Assembly: GCF_049306965.1 (NCBI RefSeq)
Contig: NC_133200.1
Location: forward strand, 20,146,501-20,210,500
DNA length: 64,000 nucleotides
Origin: Danio rerio
Lineage: Eukaryota; Chordata; Actinopteri; Cypriniformes; Danionidae
Reading direction: 5' to 3'
In this document: positions 33,966 to 64,000 of the stretch, one piece after another
How positions within the stretch are numbered: the first letter of the stretch is position 1
Layout: each line of letters opens with the position of its first letter
The notes under the pieces: generated by a model
Seen by the model: the letters and a program-made list of their open reading frames with translations, nothing else
Database searches by the model: none
What the model was told of the DNA's origin: nothing
Made by a program: the position numbers and the translations under genes

Positions 33966-35453
33966 CGCTTAATGTAGGCCTACTTTTAAAAACAAAAATA
34001 ATGAATGTAAAAAAAAAAATCACTAATGAAAAGATATTTAATAGCGAATTTCAAATTTGAACAGGATTTAAATAAATACATAAATATTGATTAAAAAATG
34101 ACGTAAACTTTTGAACAGTAGTGTGTATTTTTGAGTGGTCTCATATTTTTGAAGCCTAATGTACATTAAATATACACTGCTGAAACAAAACATGTAAGGC
34201 TTTTTAAAACTTTCAAACACCAAATTACTTTCCAATAACCTTAAGACGAATATATAGAGTCTAACTGTCTGTCTTCCTGAGAGTTTCCTGTTTGGTTCAA
34301 ACAGAATCTGTTCTTCATTAGTTTTCTAAGAAAATACTGCATAACCCTATACAGAATCTACTAAACTCCTCAATATGTACATTCAATCCCATTTTTTCTG
34401 TCAAGTATATTTTCTCGTAGTTTTTCGATAAGGTGGATGTATAAAGGCAAGCGATTACACTAAGAGGCACATTAAAACAACAAGTTCCTCAAGTACTCTG
34501 GTAAATGTAAAGTCCATTCTCAACCATTGTACATATAAAAATAAAGTATGGACACTTTGAATGGACCACAGCACAGATCTACAGTTGAATTGCATTATTT
34601 TGAAGTGACTTGCCCACATATTTTATGTTGTTTTATACCTGCGAGACATTTTTTCATCTTTAAATAACACATGATTATATGTTTAATAAAATCTGAGAGA
34701 TTTCTTCTCCATTCAAAAGTCTGCTCACAGAAACGTAGAGCTGTGGTGAAAAATCATTCGAGAAATCAACTCTGAGATGTGTTAATAAGATGCAAATCAA
34801 TGTGTGCTCATGTCTCACTTAAAGGAAATCGCGTTATTTTTTCATAAATCTCACTTTGATTATACACAGCTACTCAGCTAACATGAAAACGACTGTCAAA
34901 TTTCCTAGTTCCTCTGAAAAGACCGCCCTCAAGTGACTCTGATTGGTCATCATCATAATGTACTGCAATTCGCGGATCGACTCCACGTCACGCCCGTACA
35001 AGCACGTGCTTTTCTGCTGTGTAAACAGTCAGTCAACCTCCTGCCTGCTCACTAAAATAAAATCTGAGAAGTGTCTGTAACGAGTTAAATTGGGTTCGGC
35101 TCCTTTAAGAGAGTTTCCCTTTGTGTGTGTGTGTGTAAATGTGTGAACTTTCTATCACAAGCCCATGTGTGCGGGTCTTTCTTTTTCTTTTTTTCTGATG
35201 CTCGGATTAAGTTTTTTTCGGTAATATGTCATGACAAGAATAAAGCACAAGATGTGGGATGTGACCTGTGTGAGCCTTGATTTATTTTTCTGCTGCTATC
35301 ATGAGTTAGGTGAGCTATCCTGTCTTTTTTTTTTTACACGACGCCTTTCACATATATCAGGAATATTTAGGTGTAAGTAATATGAATCATCCACATATCT
35401 ATTGCGTCTTCATTATCAAAGATGTAACACACATGGAAAAACTGCCTATAGAG
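33966..35453. other. Intergenic, nothing identified
   Basis: No exon or well-defined repeat recognised. 34.9-35.2 kb is less AT-rich, with CpGs and a GT run, but carries no convincing frame. Confidence 0.4.
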
Positions 35454-35845
35454 CAGACGTGGGTAAACTACGGCCCGCGGGCCATATGCGGCCCGCTGAA
35501 CACTTTCATCCAGCCCGCGAGGGAGTTTTTAAAATGCTGCTTCTGAGTAAGTGTTTGGTTCAGAATTAGTAAATTAGTGATGCAATTACAAGTGAGTGCC
35601 ATGTGATGGCAGCATTGCACACGGAACAGTTAGCGCAACAAGTAGAATTAGAACACACTCTCGCATATTAAAATGCACTCAACCGTTAATGGCTGAAAAC
35701 GAGTCGGGTAAAAAAAAAACTGACTTTGAATGTGGTGTGTTTAAGGAAGAATGAACAACAAATCCTTCTTCACCAATATCGGACAGAAAGCGGTATGTTT
35801 AATATGCCAAGAAAACATTGCTGTTTTTAAAGACCTCAACCTAAG
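35454..35845 (+). mobile_element. hAT transposon remnant (GTF2IRD2/ZBED-like transposase N-terminus)
   Basis: Begins CAGACGTGGGTAAACTACGG, a typical hAT end, after a possible 8-bp duplication half. Near 35750-35840 the plus strand reads FFTNIGQKAVCLICQENIAV, the BED-finger-like start of hAT transposases, after a frame break. The rest of the transposase is missing; sequence changes abruptly at 35846. Confidence 0.65.
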
Positions 35846-38590
35846 GGGCTGATCACACTAAACGTGCTTTATGTGTTGAGCAAAACACCCCGCAGCCTCT
35901 TTTGAACGAGGGTTTTGCGCGCTGCTTTTAACCGCCAGCTGCGCCTCGCATTTTTGAGCAGCAGACTCGAGACTTTGACACCCTTGCGAAAAGAGGGGAC
36001 CAGTCCAGGCTCATTGTTCACATTAACACACTCATAATTACATGACTTAAAATGACAAAGACTAAGATTCTACTTCCATTTTATCTCATAGTTTTGTAAT
36101 GATTGTTATGAGCAAATGAGCTCAAATGAGATTGTTGTGAATTTTACTTAAATTATATAATAATTGCTGGTTAAATGTGTTAATTTTTGTCATAGAATAT
36201 ATTTTCCATGCACACATTCACTTAAAAAAGTTCTTTTATCAAAGTTTTATGATGATTGATCTGTATGTTCTAAATTGCAAATTCGATTAGTGTAAATTTG
36301 ACTGAATAGTAAACTTCAAGAATTATTTTTAATGTGTTAATATTAATTAATAATTTATTTATTTATTAATATTTATATAAAATCTTATATTCTCCACTGT
36401 AAAATATTACATTATTATTATTATTATTATTAATATTCTTTTATTACATTTTTATGATAATTTATAAATAAATATAAATAGAGGTGTAAATTAATTTGAC
36501 TTGTAAATTTGACTTATTTACTATTGTCTATTTAGAGACTCCATGACTCACAATATGGTGGCAGAGAGAGCTAAAATGCGCTGCAAGTTTTAAAAAACAC
36601 ACGCAAATAGAAAAACACTAACAAATAAACATGATGAACTCGGCTGCTTCCTGTTGTTCCTGGTGTGTTCGGAGATCTAAGAGATGAGTTTTTTTGTTGA
36701 TTGTAACAGTCTGGTGGTACAGTTCCTTCTTTGTATATTTTTAACCCTGATGACCTGATTAATTGCACAATTAACGTTAAAGGGATTGTTGTAAAATGTA
36801 AATTTACTAACTATTTCCACATCCTCAAGTGGTTCTACCCATTTGAGCATTGAACACAGCTGTTGAACACAAAAGAAGATATTTTGAAGAAAGCTGAAAA
36901 CCATTGGCTTCCATAGTGTTTGTACTAATTTCTACTGTGGAATTTAATGTTACAGGTTTTCACCTTATTCGAAAAATCTTCTTTTGTTTAACAGAAGAAA
37001 GAAACTCATAAAGGTTGGAAACAAATGAAGAATGAGTGAATTTCATTTTTGGGAGAATTTTCCCTTCAAACAGAGAACCGACTGGGCCAGTTGGAATTTC
37101 TTTGTGGAGTTTGCATGTTCTCCCGGTGTTCGTCAGGGTACTCCAATATTCCCCACAGTCGCTACAGATGAACTTAAAAAACTAATTGTTGTAGTATACT
37201 AGTGTGTGTATGGGTGTTTTCCAGTACTGAGTTGTGGCTGGAAGGGCATCCGCTGCTTAAACATATACTGGAATAGTTGGCGGTTCACTCTGCTGTGGCA
37301 ATCCCTGATAAATAAGGGACTAAGCTGAAGGAAAATGAATTAATGAATATTGTAGATGTTTTTTTCAATTGAAGTGTTTCTCTATTTGCATGCATTTTCT
37401 TAACCTGCAGCGTGTTTAACTCTCTTGGCTGCTTTACTCCATTGTTATACAAGTTCTATATAGTCATTAAATATCGCCTAATTACTTTTCACGCAGCCTG
37501 TAGAGTAATGTGACCACTTTGGATCAACAATTGTCAGTTTCTCTAGATTCATGATTCAGTTATCATTTTGTTCTTTAAACTTTAAATTAGTTTTATTTTA
37601 AACTTGAAATAGAGCCTTTTTGTATAACAAAAAGGTTTCTCTTTTTCAGATGTTTATATTCCTATTTAAACAAACAATACAAATGTTTTAACATCAGACC
37701 AGTTAGGAAACCAACATTAATGAAAAAAAACAGATTTTCAGTCACAAGCAGATGTGATAACCTTTGTAATTTTGATCACTTGTCAGTTTCTCATTATGTT
37801 GTTATCGAACCTTTGCTAAATAAATGAATATATAAAAATTTTACTTAAACCCATCTTTAATAAATCCTGTTGTTCATCCAGGAAAACATTTTTCATGCAA
37901 GTTCAGTTCCAATACTTAAGACCGCAAGAACAGAGGACGCGTGAAACTTCCCGGATGTGTTCTTAATATCGAGGACGCAACGATGCAGACTTGAGCACCG
38001 ATCTCGCTCTAGAAGTCCCAGAAGTCATTGGGACTGGAGGTGGGAAGCGCAGCATTTAATTTAGATTTATTATTTAAGTTCAGAGATGTAACTTATTTAT
38101 CTCAGGAGTTTCCCTAAATGAAGTGGTAAAAGTAAACATTACCATGAAAATCTTAATAAAGTAACAAACACATTAAGGGTGTTTGTTTGCTGAAATTCGT
38201 ATTAAAATCTGTTTTATTTATATTGTGCAACGTATATTTATAATGTTTTTCTGCAGAGTATATATTTTGAAAGGGGGAATTAAAAATTAATCGTTGTATG
38301 AATGCTGTAATGTTTAAATAATTTTACTGTTAAAACGCGTGAAGGTCACTTGTCCATCAGGAGGAAGGCAGCATCTCATTTTTCACAGGATGCATTCTCT
38401 GCCATCGCGGTCTCCCGAGTTCGTTCTTTCAAGGACACCTGGCAAGACCAATCTCCAAAAGAACGCAAGTCCGGACTCTGCGTTCTTGGAATTGAGAAAC
38501 AGCCCAGATTTTTTGGACTATAAAATAATATTAAAATGCAATTCTGCAGTTTCTGGTGAACAGATTTTGAATGTAGGGACGGAAACCCTG
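35846..38590. other. Intergenic region with small repeat pieces
   Basis: Contains a GC-rich scrap of another element (35846-36010), a decayed fold-back MITE (about 36770-37075; 'gttgaacacaaaagaagata' and its inverted partner), and a head-truncated DANA SINE (37081-37350; 'gaagggcatccgctgctta'). 37.9-38.6 kb is GC-richer with an 87-residue frame (38339-38602) that I take for a dispersed repeat, not a gene. Confidence 0.5.
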
Positions 38591-38594
38591 AGAG

Positions 38595-38600
38595 TTTATT
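38595..38600 (-). terminator. Polyadenylation signal of nt5dc3
   Basis: AATAAA on the minus strand, about 100 nt after the nt5dc3 stop codon at 38701-38703. Confidence 0.6.
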
Positions 38601-38700
38601 AAGAGTCTACATTACCGTTGTAAATATGAGCAAAAAGTTTTTGTATTGTAACCTGTAACAGCAGCTGTTTTGAGGTACATACTTTCTAAAGGCTGCCTGC

Positions 38701-58154
<19,454 letters not shown>

Positions 58155-59760
58155 GTTTCCCCGCGGCAGAGCAGCTTCTGTCAGACACACGAGCGCGATC
58201 AGCTGGACATGATGTAGAACAGACTCAAACAAACACACGCTCACTTCCGTTTGCACACTGACAGGCTGCTTTCAGAATAAAAGTCCGAATAAACGTTCAT
58301 CAAAATGTAATATTTTTACTGTTGAATATAAAAGAAAATATTAGGATATTTGAAAGCCTGTATTTATAAACTTACATTGTATTTTTCCTACTTTGGACCT
58401 CAGCATCTACAAGTTTACAACATTCTTCCTAAATCTTTTTTTGTTTTTAACAGAAACTATTCCTCTAACTTAAACAACAATTCATTTTTAAATAAAACAA
58501 TGTTTTTAGACAGTTTTTCTTCTGAATAATGGAATTAAGTTAAACTGAATTAGCCTAAAATAGCATGAGAACTAAAAAACAAACAATATGAAGAACTGTT
58601 ATGGAGTGCTGAGTTGTGAAGTTTTTTATATAACATTCAGACACGATAATAAACATATAAACAACTTTATTCATAGAATAAAGAAACTTCACATAATTTT
58701 ACTCAGGCCTTAAAAAACATTTGTTCACACTACATAGAAGTCTTTCGTAAGAAAGCCCATTTCTGACACAAGATCTTTTAAAAATTTAAAAAAGGTAAAA
58801 GTACCTTACTGATTGATCGAGGAGATACCTCCTTTAACATTTAATCTAAAAAGTTTCATTCTCAAACATACAACACACATATAGTGTAAACAGTGAACAG
58901 AAAGGTGTGTTATGATGATTATTGTTTTTGTACAACTCTTTCTAATCTCGTTAAATTCAGAATGCAAGCTTGTGAAATAAATACATATATTTATATTTAT
59001 ATATTTACATATAATATTGCCACTGATTTGCTTGGTTTGGGGCTTGTAGAGCTGTGCATCGATGGATTTGCTCTTCTGTGTTTGGACTTTCAGCAGTGAA
59101 GTGTAAAGCACACTGAACTGAACAGAACTTTAACTCTGAACACTGGACTGACAGTTTTAATTTGCTGGAACTTCTATGTTAAGCTGCTTTGGCACAATCT
59201 ACATTCAAAAAGCGCTGTAGAAATAAAGATAAATCAATCAAAAAAAAAAAATTAAACAGATCTGAAAAAAAAATCTGAATCATGAGATAGGGGAGCGCAG
59301 GGCACAAAGTTATGCGGGGTAAAATGTAACAGGGTTTTTCAGAGTTAACAAAGTCATGCCTCCAAGATTTTCACCACAGTGTCAGCAGATATCTTCCTGC
59401 AAATTATTGAAAAAACATAGCAGAAACCATTTTTGCAGCATAAAGTATTTTTTTAATACAGTCGATGTTTTTTTACTTTAAAAAAATCTGTGAAAATATG
59501 TAAGTAAAATCTCATATTGTTGTGATTACAGTCTTGTAGGCTGAAAGATTAAACCATTGTGTGAAAAACACAGTGACTGCTCGCCAGTTTTGAGGAATAT
59601 GCGACACAGCAGGTTTAGTTGTAACAGGGTGTTACTATTAAGCCACACACAAACTAAACTAACAAAATATTTTTTAACTTTGAGTGTAAGGACAACTTTT
59701 TATATAAAAATGTTTTTTAATAGAATTATTTTTAATAGAAAAAAAATATTTTATTGCTAA
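58155..59760. other. nt5dc3 upstream flank and intergenic DNA
   Basis: 58155-58260 is the likely 5' UTR/promoter side of nt5dc3. An unclassified repeat copy lies at 59020-59245. No coding exon seen; the human neighbour HSP90B1 would be expected here but no HSP90 sequence was found. Confidence 0.5.
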
Positions 59761-59772
59761 CAATGCAAATAA

Positions 59773-60117
59773 GGAGACACGGTGGTGCAGTACGTAGTGC
59801 TGTCGTCTCAGAGCAAGAAAGTCGCTGGTTCGAACCTCGCCTGGGTCAGTTGGCATTTCTGTGTGGAGTTTGCATGTTTTCCCCACTTTCATGTGGGTTT
59901 CCTCAGGGTGCTCCGGTTTCCCCCTCAAGTTCAAAGACATGCGGTATAGGTAAATTGGGCAAGCTAAAATTGTCCGTAGTGTATGTGTGTGAATGACTGT
60001 GTATGGGTGTTTTCCAATGATGGCATCCGCTGCATATGCTGGATAAGTTAGTGGTTCATTCTGCTGTGGCGACCCCAGATTAAGGGAGTAAGCCGAAAAG
60101 AAAAATGATGAATGAAT
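59773..60117 (+). repeat. Near full-length DANA SINE with target duplication
   Basis: The tRNA-derived head 'acacggtggtgcagtacgta' is followed by a B-box-like GGTTCGAACCTCG, the DANA body 'ctccggtttccccctcaagt' and the tail 'agccgaaaagaaaaatgatg'. Exact direct repeats AATGCAAATAA flank it at 59762-59772 and 60118-60128, so it is a fairly recent insertion. Confidence 0.9.
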
Positions 60118-60325
60118 AATGCAAATAAATGCATTGTATAATGATGCATAATAATATAAATAAATACAAATGTGTTTATCTAATATATAAATTAATGAAT
60201 AAACATACTGTGCTATGTAGAATAAAAACAATTGAGTCAAATACCTAGGAAATTAGCTATTATTTAAAGTAAACTGGATTTAAATAAATTGTGTAAAATC
60301 TGCCTTTTTTAAGCATGTGCTACAA

Positions 60326-60814
60326 CAGGAGTTCCCAAACTTTTCAGCCCGCAACCCCCAAAATGACAATGCCAGTGACTCGTGACCCCCAATATTCTCT
60401 GAGGTGGTGGTTATAAATACAGAAACCTTGTATGCAATGACGCACACACACCAATAGACCCAAGTCTATTCTTTGTTTTTTTATGTATGTCAGTGCTGTA
60501 AATGGGCTAGAAAGTTTAACCTGGTGTTATAAAATCAATCTGCTGCATCTGAAAGTATTGCTGTGCCTTTAGTATAATGTAATTACCAGAGAAGTCGCAA
60601 TCCAATAGAACTATTAACTTTAAGCTACTATAGTAACTATATAGTTTATAGTAACTATAAACGACTATTTTTTCTCTTTAGCAGGTTATTGATAAAATAC
60701 AGTAAGTCTTAAGGTTTAATAAAAACTGATTGATTTTTGAAAATCACCAGGCGACCCCCCTTCATTGTCCCGCGACCCCTCGGGGGGTCCCGACCCCCAC
60801 TTTGAGAACCTCTG
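60326..60814. repeat. hAT-type MITE, copy 2
   Basis: Same family as 43254-43721. Ends CAGGAGTTCCCAAACTTTTC and CCCCACTTTGAGAACCTCTG, flanked by TGCTACAA and TGTTACAA. Confidence 0.85.
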
Positions 60815-61220
60815 TGTTACAACTAACCCTCTGTCTGTTTTAACTTGCCACAGGTGGGGTAAATAGTACAATTTTTACTCCAGGCACTTTTGGCAATACT
60901 GCACAGAAACCATAGGTCCGGCGATCATACAATCAGTGTTCATTTGTGGAAGAGGCTTGTGTGTTGTTGGTTAAAAATATGGTTTGTCTAACCCCATTAC
61001 TTGGCTCATTATTTGGCTAAAACCCAAAAGTGTTACTTTGTGGCCCGCTCTCCTCTACAAACTCATAATTCTGAGTATACAGAATGCAATTTAGATTTAT
61101 CTCCCTGAATTGCAAGATACAGACTTGCAAAGTGGAGAAAAAAAGACAACATTTCAGAAGTTTATAATTTAAAGAACTTGCAGTTGGCATCAGAATTTTG
61201 TGATATAAAGTTTTAAATTA

Positions 61221-61226
61221 TTTATT
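61221..61226 (-). terminator. Polyadenylation signal of uqcc6
   Basis: AATAAA on the minus strand, 72 nt after the uqcc6 stop codon at 61298-61300. Confidence 0.55.
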
Positions 61227-61297
61227 TAATGACAAAATCAAGATTTCATAGTCTATACATCATCTGCAGTCGATGTGACAAAAAAAAAATCAAATGG

Positions 61298-61757
61298 TCA
61301 TTGTTTCTGAGAGTCCATCTGTCTTTCTTTCAAGCCGAGAAGTTCTGTTCGCAGTTCTCCAGGCTTTGGTGGAATCTCTGGAATGGACTATGATGAAAAT
61401 AAATAAACATTATATTATTACAATCTATTTTACTTACGGCTTACAGTCAACATTAAATAGAAACTTACCTAATGTCCTTTTGTAATGCATATTTCTTTTA
61501 CAAATTTTTTGTGATATAGGTATATTGTACTTTACAGTATATATGTAAAATTACTGAAATAAAATGGAGGTCAAATTATGATCCCTAAATCCCTAAAACA
61601 ATCCATATAATTAAATAGCAGAAGGTCAAGGTTAAATTTGGAAACTTACTAGATCTGGACGGTAATAGTGGTGCACAACCTGTGCTCCAGCAAACATGGA
61701 CAACACACTGGCTGCAAACATCCGCAGATATCTGGGCCAAGATACGCCTGCTGGCAT
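61298..61757 (-). CDS. uqcc6: Ubiquinol-cytochrome c reductase assembly factor 6 (Brawnin), 65 aa
   Basis: Inner mitochondrial membrane microprotein needed for assembly of respiratory complex III; ortholog of human C12orf73/UQCC6. Two coding exons: 61650-61757 (36 codons, from ATG at 61755-61757) and 61298-61387 (29 codons plus stop), joined in phase 0 (CTA|gtaagt ... catcatag|TCC). The first exon encodes MPAGVSWPRYLRMFAASVLS and then MFAGAQVVHHYYRPDL: a short amphipathic start and one membrane helix (about 9-27). The second begins SIPEIPPKPGELRTELLGLK, the family's most conserved stretch. 65 aa against 71 in human, with a shorter C-tail. A likely non-coding first exon ends at 62712. Neighbours nt5dc3 and the putative tdg exon match human gene order. 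Confidence 0.93.
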
Positions 61758-62711
61758 CCTCAAAACTCTGATGTTATGCTAAGGATGAGAAATTTTACCT
61801 AAAGAAAGAGTAAAGTTTATTTGCTCTGGTCATGTTTAAAACCAATGTTGGGAGAATGTTAACTCATTACAATAGTTTTATATTGTTTAATCACTAATTT
61901 ATTTAATAAAAACAACAACAACAACAAAACAATTAATTAATTATTAGAGTATTTATAAAGTTATAGAAAAACTGTAAAATTTTAAGTCATTTTTAGTTTT
62001 CTTTCTTACCCTCATAATGCATCTAGGTCCATTTTGACATAGAAGATAAATTAGATTATATTTAATTAGTTTCTTTTTTAAAGAAACATTTTACGTGTAG
62101 AAATATTTGTATAACTAATTTCTTTTCTAATTATGAATAAAGTTACATCAATGTCAAAACATTTTTGCTAAATATATTTCGCTTTCTCACACTTTTGTAA
62201 TAGAATATTGCATATAAAATGACTGTGTGCCTAATAAACCACTGCCGCATTGATCACTTGTTTCATAAACAATAAATATTTCTAATATCTTGATCAATTT
62301 ATTTAGTTTGAGCATTATTGCTCTTGTATTGATGTGGTTAGAAATATATTTGCCTAAATATCAATTATTATGCAATCAAGCGTTATTAATGTATAACTAC
62401 ATTTAATTAGCTCCCATTGATTATTATATGTCAATTATAATGTAAGCTTGCTAACCTTCAAATGGACCTTTTTTATTCTAAATGCTTATATAGTCTAAAT
62501 GCAGGTATTCTTATAGGCGCATAAGAGTTTATTTAAATACATTTAAGCATTATTATACATATCTAACGACAAACGACTACAGTTTTGATGTAAGGTCATT
62601 TATCCCTAACGTTAGTTGTCTTGTAGCAAGAAAGAAAGCGCATGTGGTATCACATAAATGCTGTATTATAATTCCTAAATTTAGACAAAATTTGGAGAGA
62701 CGTGTACTTAC

Positions 62712-62800
62712 CTTGTTATGTTTAATATAAAAGTAACATTACAGCGTAGTTTTGCTGTTAGACATTCACCCGTAAATGTTCTTGTCACATATCGCACACG
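62712..62800 (-). other. Putative non-coding first exon of uqcc6
   Basis: On the minus strand 'cataacaag|gtaagtacac' gives a strong donor at 62706-62711. The matching acceptor is 'tctcatccttag' before the uqcc6 ATG, about 20 nt upstream of the start codon. The upstream edge is not visible; 62800 is only a guess. Confidence 0.45.
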
Positions 62801-63709
62801 CTTGCTCTGGGTCTATTGTACATTACTTTTGTCAAAGGGAGTTCTGACTTTATTATTTGCACTATTTTTTATTAAGAAATCAATCAAAACATATTAAATC
62901 AGTTCACCTAACGATTTATTACACTTTCATTTAAACATTGGTGTTTTAATGCACAACATAAAATTTTAAAGATAAATCTGTGATTAACAAAATACGATTC
63001 CCCCCTTTGTAAATAATGGTAGCATCTAATAACGTGAAGCCAGATATAAAACGACGTTTTATTACATAAAAGTATAGATTTACGATCTGCACGAATGATA
63101 CCTCATATCAATGCTTTAACGTATTCATGTTATAACAGCTGTCTATGATAAATAAAAGAAAATAAAAAGCTAAAAATCCACTACCAACTATCTAAGTGCG
63201 TCGGTCTTATCAAAACAGGGACTTTTATTTTGAACTTAGCCTTTACCTTTGTTGACATATGTACCTACACCGGCTTCATTCATCATGTGTAGCATCATTT
63301 AGCTCCTATTTTCCTACACTAAACACTGATATGTGTAAGAAAAGGTCTGAAGAAAATATATGACAGGTAAGATTTATAAACCTAGTGCATAAAAATAAGT
63401 CTTTAGATTACGAAATATGTTTTAGTGCTTGTTTGCGACCACTGACTGGTCCACACAGCTTTAGCTTATTGAGTGAGATTCATCTATAACTCGACATAAA
63501 AAATACTCGTAGAAATGAACCCAAATATATTTCTAGTGAATTTAGCAGTGTTTTAAGTTATGTTGTAAGGTTTAGCTGATATGCCAACTCTGCTGAAAAT
63601 GAGACTCGTGTAGCAGAAAAGATGAAACAAAGGGAGGTGTGGTTTGGCAGATGGGATATCAGTAACATAAACATGAATATTAATCTGTTAAAGTAAACCA
63701 CCAAATAAG
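62801..63709. promoter_or_regulatory. Intergenic region between two divergent genes
   Basis: Lies between the putative uqcc6 first exon (minus) and the plus-strand exon at 63710, so it probably holds both promoters. AT-rich, no CpG island, no clear TATA box. A shared regulatory region is inference from the head-to-head layout. Confidence 0.45.
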
Positions 63710-63765
63710 ATGGAAGAAAGGCAGTATTCCTCTCTGACGGCTCCAATGGATTATCTTCAGTACTG
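63710..63765 (+). CDS. tdg: First coding exon of a plus-strand gene, probably tdg
   Basis: ATG GAA GAA AGG ... TAC TG|gtgagt encodes MEERQYSSLTAPMDYLQY and ends in phase 2 at a consensus donor. The rest lies beyond the window. The sequence alone is too short to name. The name comes from gene order: in human, C12orf73/UQCC6 (minus) is followed head-to-head by TDG (plus), with NT5DC3 on the far side as here. TDG is a thymine/uracil and 5-formyl/carboxylcytosine DNA glycosylase in the nucleus, whose human N-terminus also starts ME and is unstructured. Confidence 0.45.
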
Positions 63766-63950
63766 GTGAGTTTTTATAATCCAAAGATCCAAAAAGAGCT
63801 TATTTTCAATAAATATAAGAATAAGTAGTCATTTTGTGATTATGAGCCCAACAAATGCAATCAAAATGGGATAAGAAGTTGTAAGTTTAATGGTATCAAA
63901 AGCAACCCTCATGTTATATTGTAATTAATTTAAATAATGCATATAAGTTA

Positions 63951-64000
63951 CAGTTGAAGTCAGAATTATTAGCCCCCCTAAATTATTAGCCCCCGTTTAT
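63951..64000. repeat. 'cagttgaagtcagaatta' DNA element, cut by window end
   Basis: Begins CAGTTGAAGTCAGAATTATT then 'agccccc', the exact left terminus of the family. It would sit in the first intron of the putative tdg gene. Confidence 0.75.

Noticed and set aside
38339-38602. 87-residue plus frame as a gene near the nt5dc3 3' end
   Set aside because: No splice context or recognisable domain; GC-rich repeat-like sequence overlapping the nt5dc3 3' end side.
59800-59860. tRNA gene suggested by a GGTTCGAACC box
   Set aside because: It is the tRNA-derived head of a DANA SINE with target duplications; no cloverleaf.
59674-60240. 188-residue minus-strand frame
   Set aside because: Runs antisense through the DANA SINE and its flanks; composition is not protein-like.

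Overview
The window is vertebrate nuclear DNA, almost certainly from a cyprinid fish and very probably zebrafish (Danio rerio). The reasons are long introns with GT/AG ends, very AT-rich intergenic DNA, many (AT)n microsatellites, and dispersed repeats typical of zebrafish: DANA SINEs, a 5S-rRNA-derived SINE3, and many non-autonomous DNA transposons. Most short open frames here are chance or transposon-derived. The real genes are spliced, and I rebuilt their exons by hand from splice sites, reading phase and protein similarity remembered from known families.

Layout, left to right. (1) 841-17210, plus strand: a complete 20-exon gene for a 741-residue cation/H+ exchanger of the CAX family, type II (VNX1-like). 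It has a luminal loop with two CxxC pairs and a tiny upstream ORF ending 1 nt before the start codon. (2) 17.3-20.4 kb: nested non-autonomous transposons and a local duplication. (3) 20852-24402, minus: a two-exon class A orphan GPCR (639 aa) with an intracellular loop 3 of about 335 residues built on a degenerate repeat. (4) 26.4-31.8 kb, minus: a non-visual opsin whose residues fall in gap-free register with rhodopsin. It has Gln at the 113 site, Glu at 181 and the retinal lysine at 296, which together point to parietopsin. (5) 31.8-38.6 kb: intergenic, with an L2-like LINE remnant split by a MITE and hAT and DANA remnants. (6) 38701-58154, minus: complete 14-exon nt5dc3 (574 aa, HAD-family 5'-nucleotidase-like protein). 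(7) 61298-61757, minus: two-exon uqcc6 (Brawnin; 65 aa), a respiratory complex III assembly microprotein. (8) 63710-63765, plus: a short first coding exon running off toward the window end. By conserved gene order it is probably tdg (thymine DNA glycosylase), head-to-head with uqcc6.

The nt5dc3 - uqcc6 - (tdg) order and orientation match human 12q23 (NT5DC3, HSP90B1, C12orf73/UQCC6, TDG), except that no hsp90b1 coding sequence lies between nt5dc3 and uqcc6. The genes form no operon-like pathway: ion exchange, two receptors, a mitochondrial-type HAD protein, complex III assembly and DNA repair are simply neighbours. I saw no rRNA, tRNA, CRISPR, retrovirus-like or bacterial feature. All gene names rest on recognition by eye; no database search was possible.
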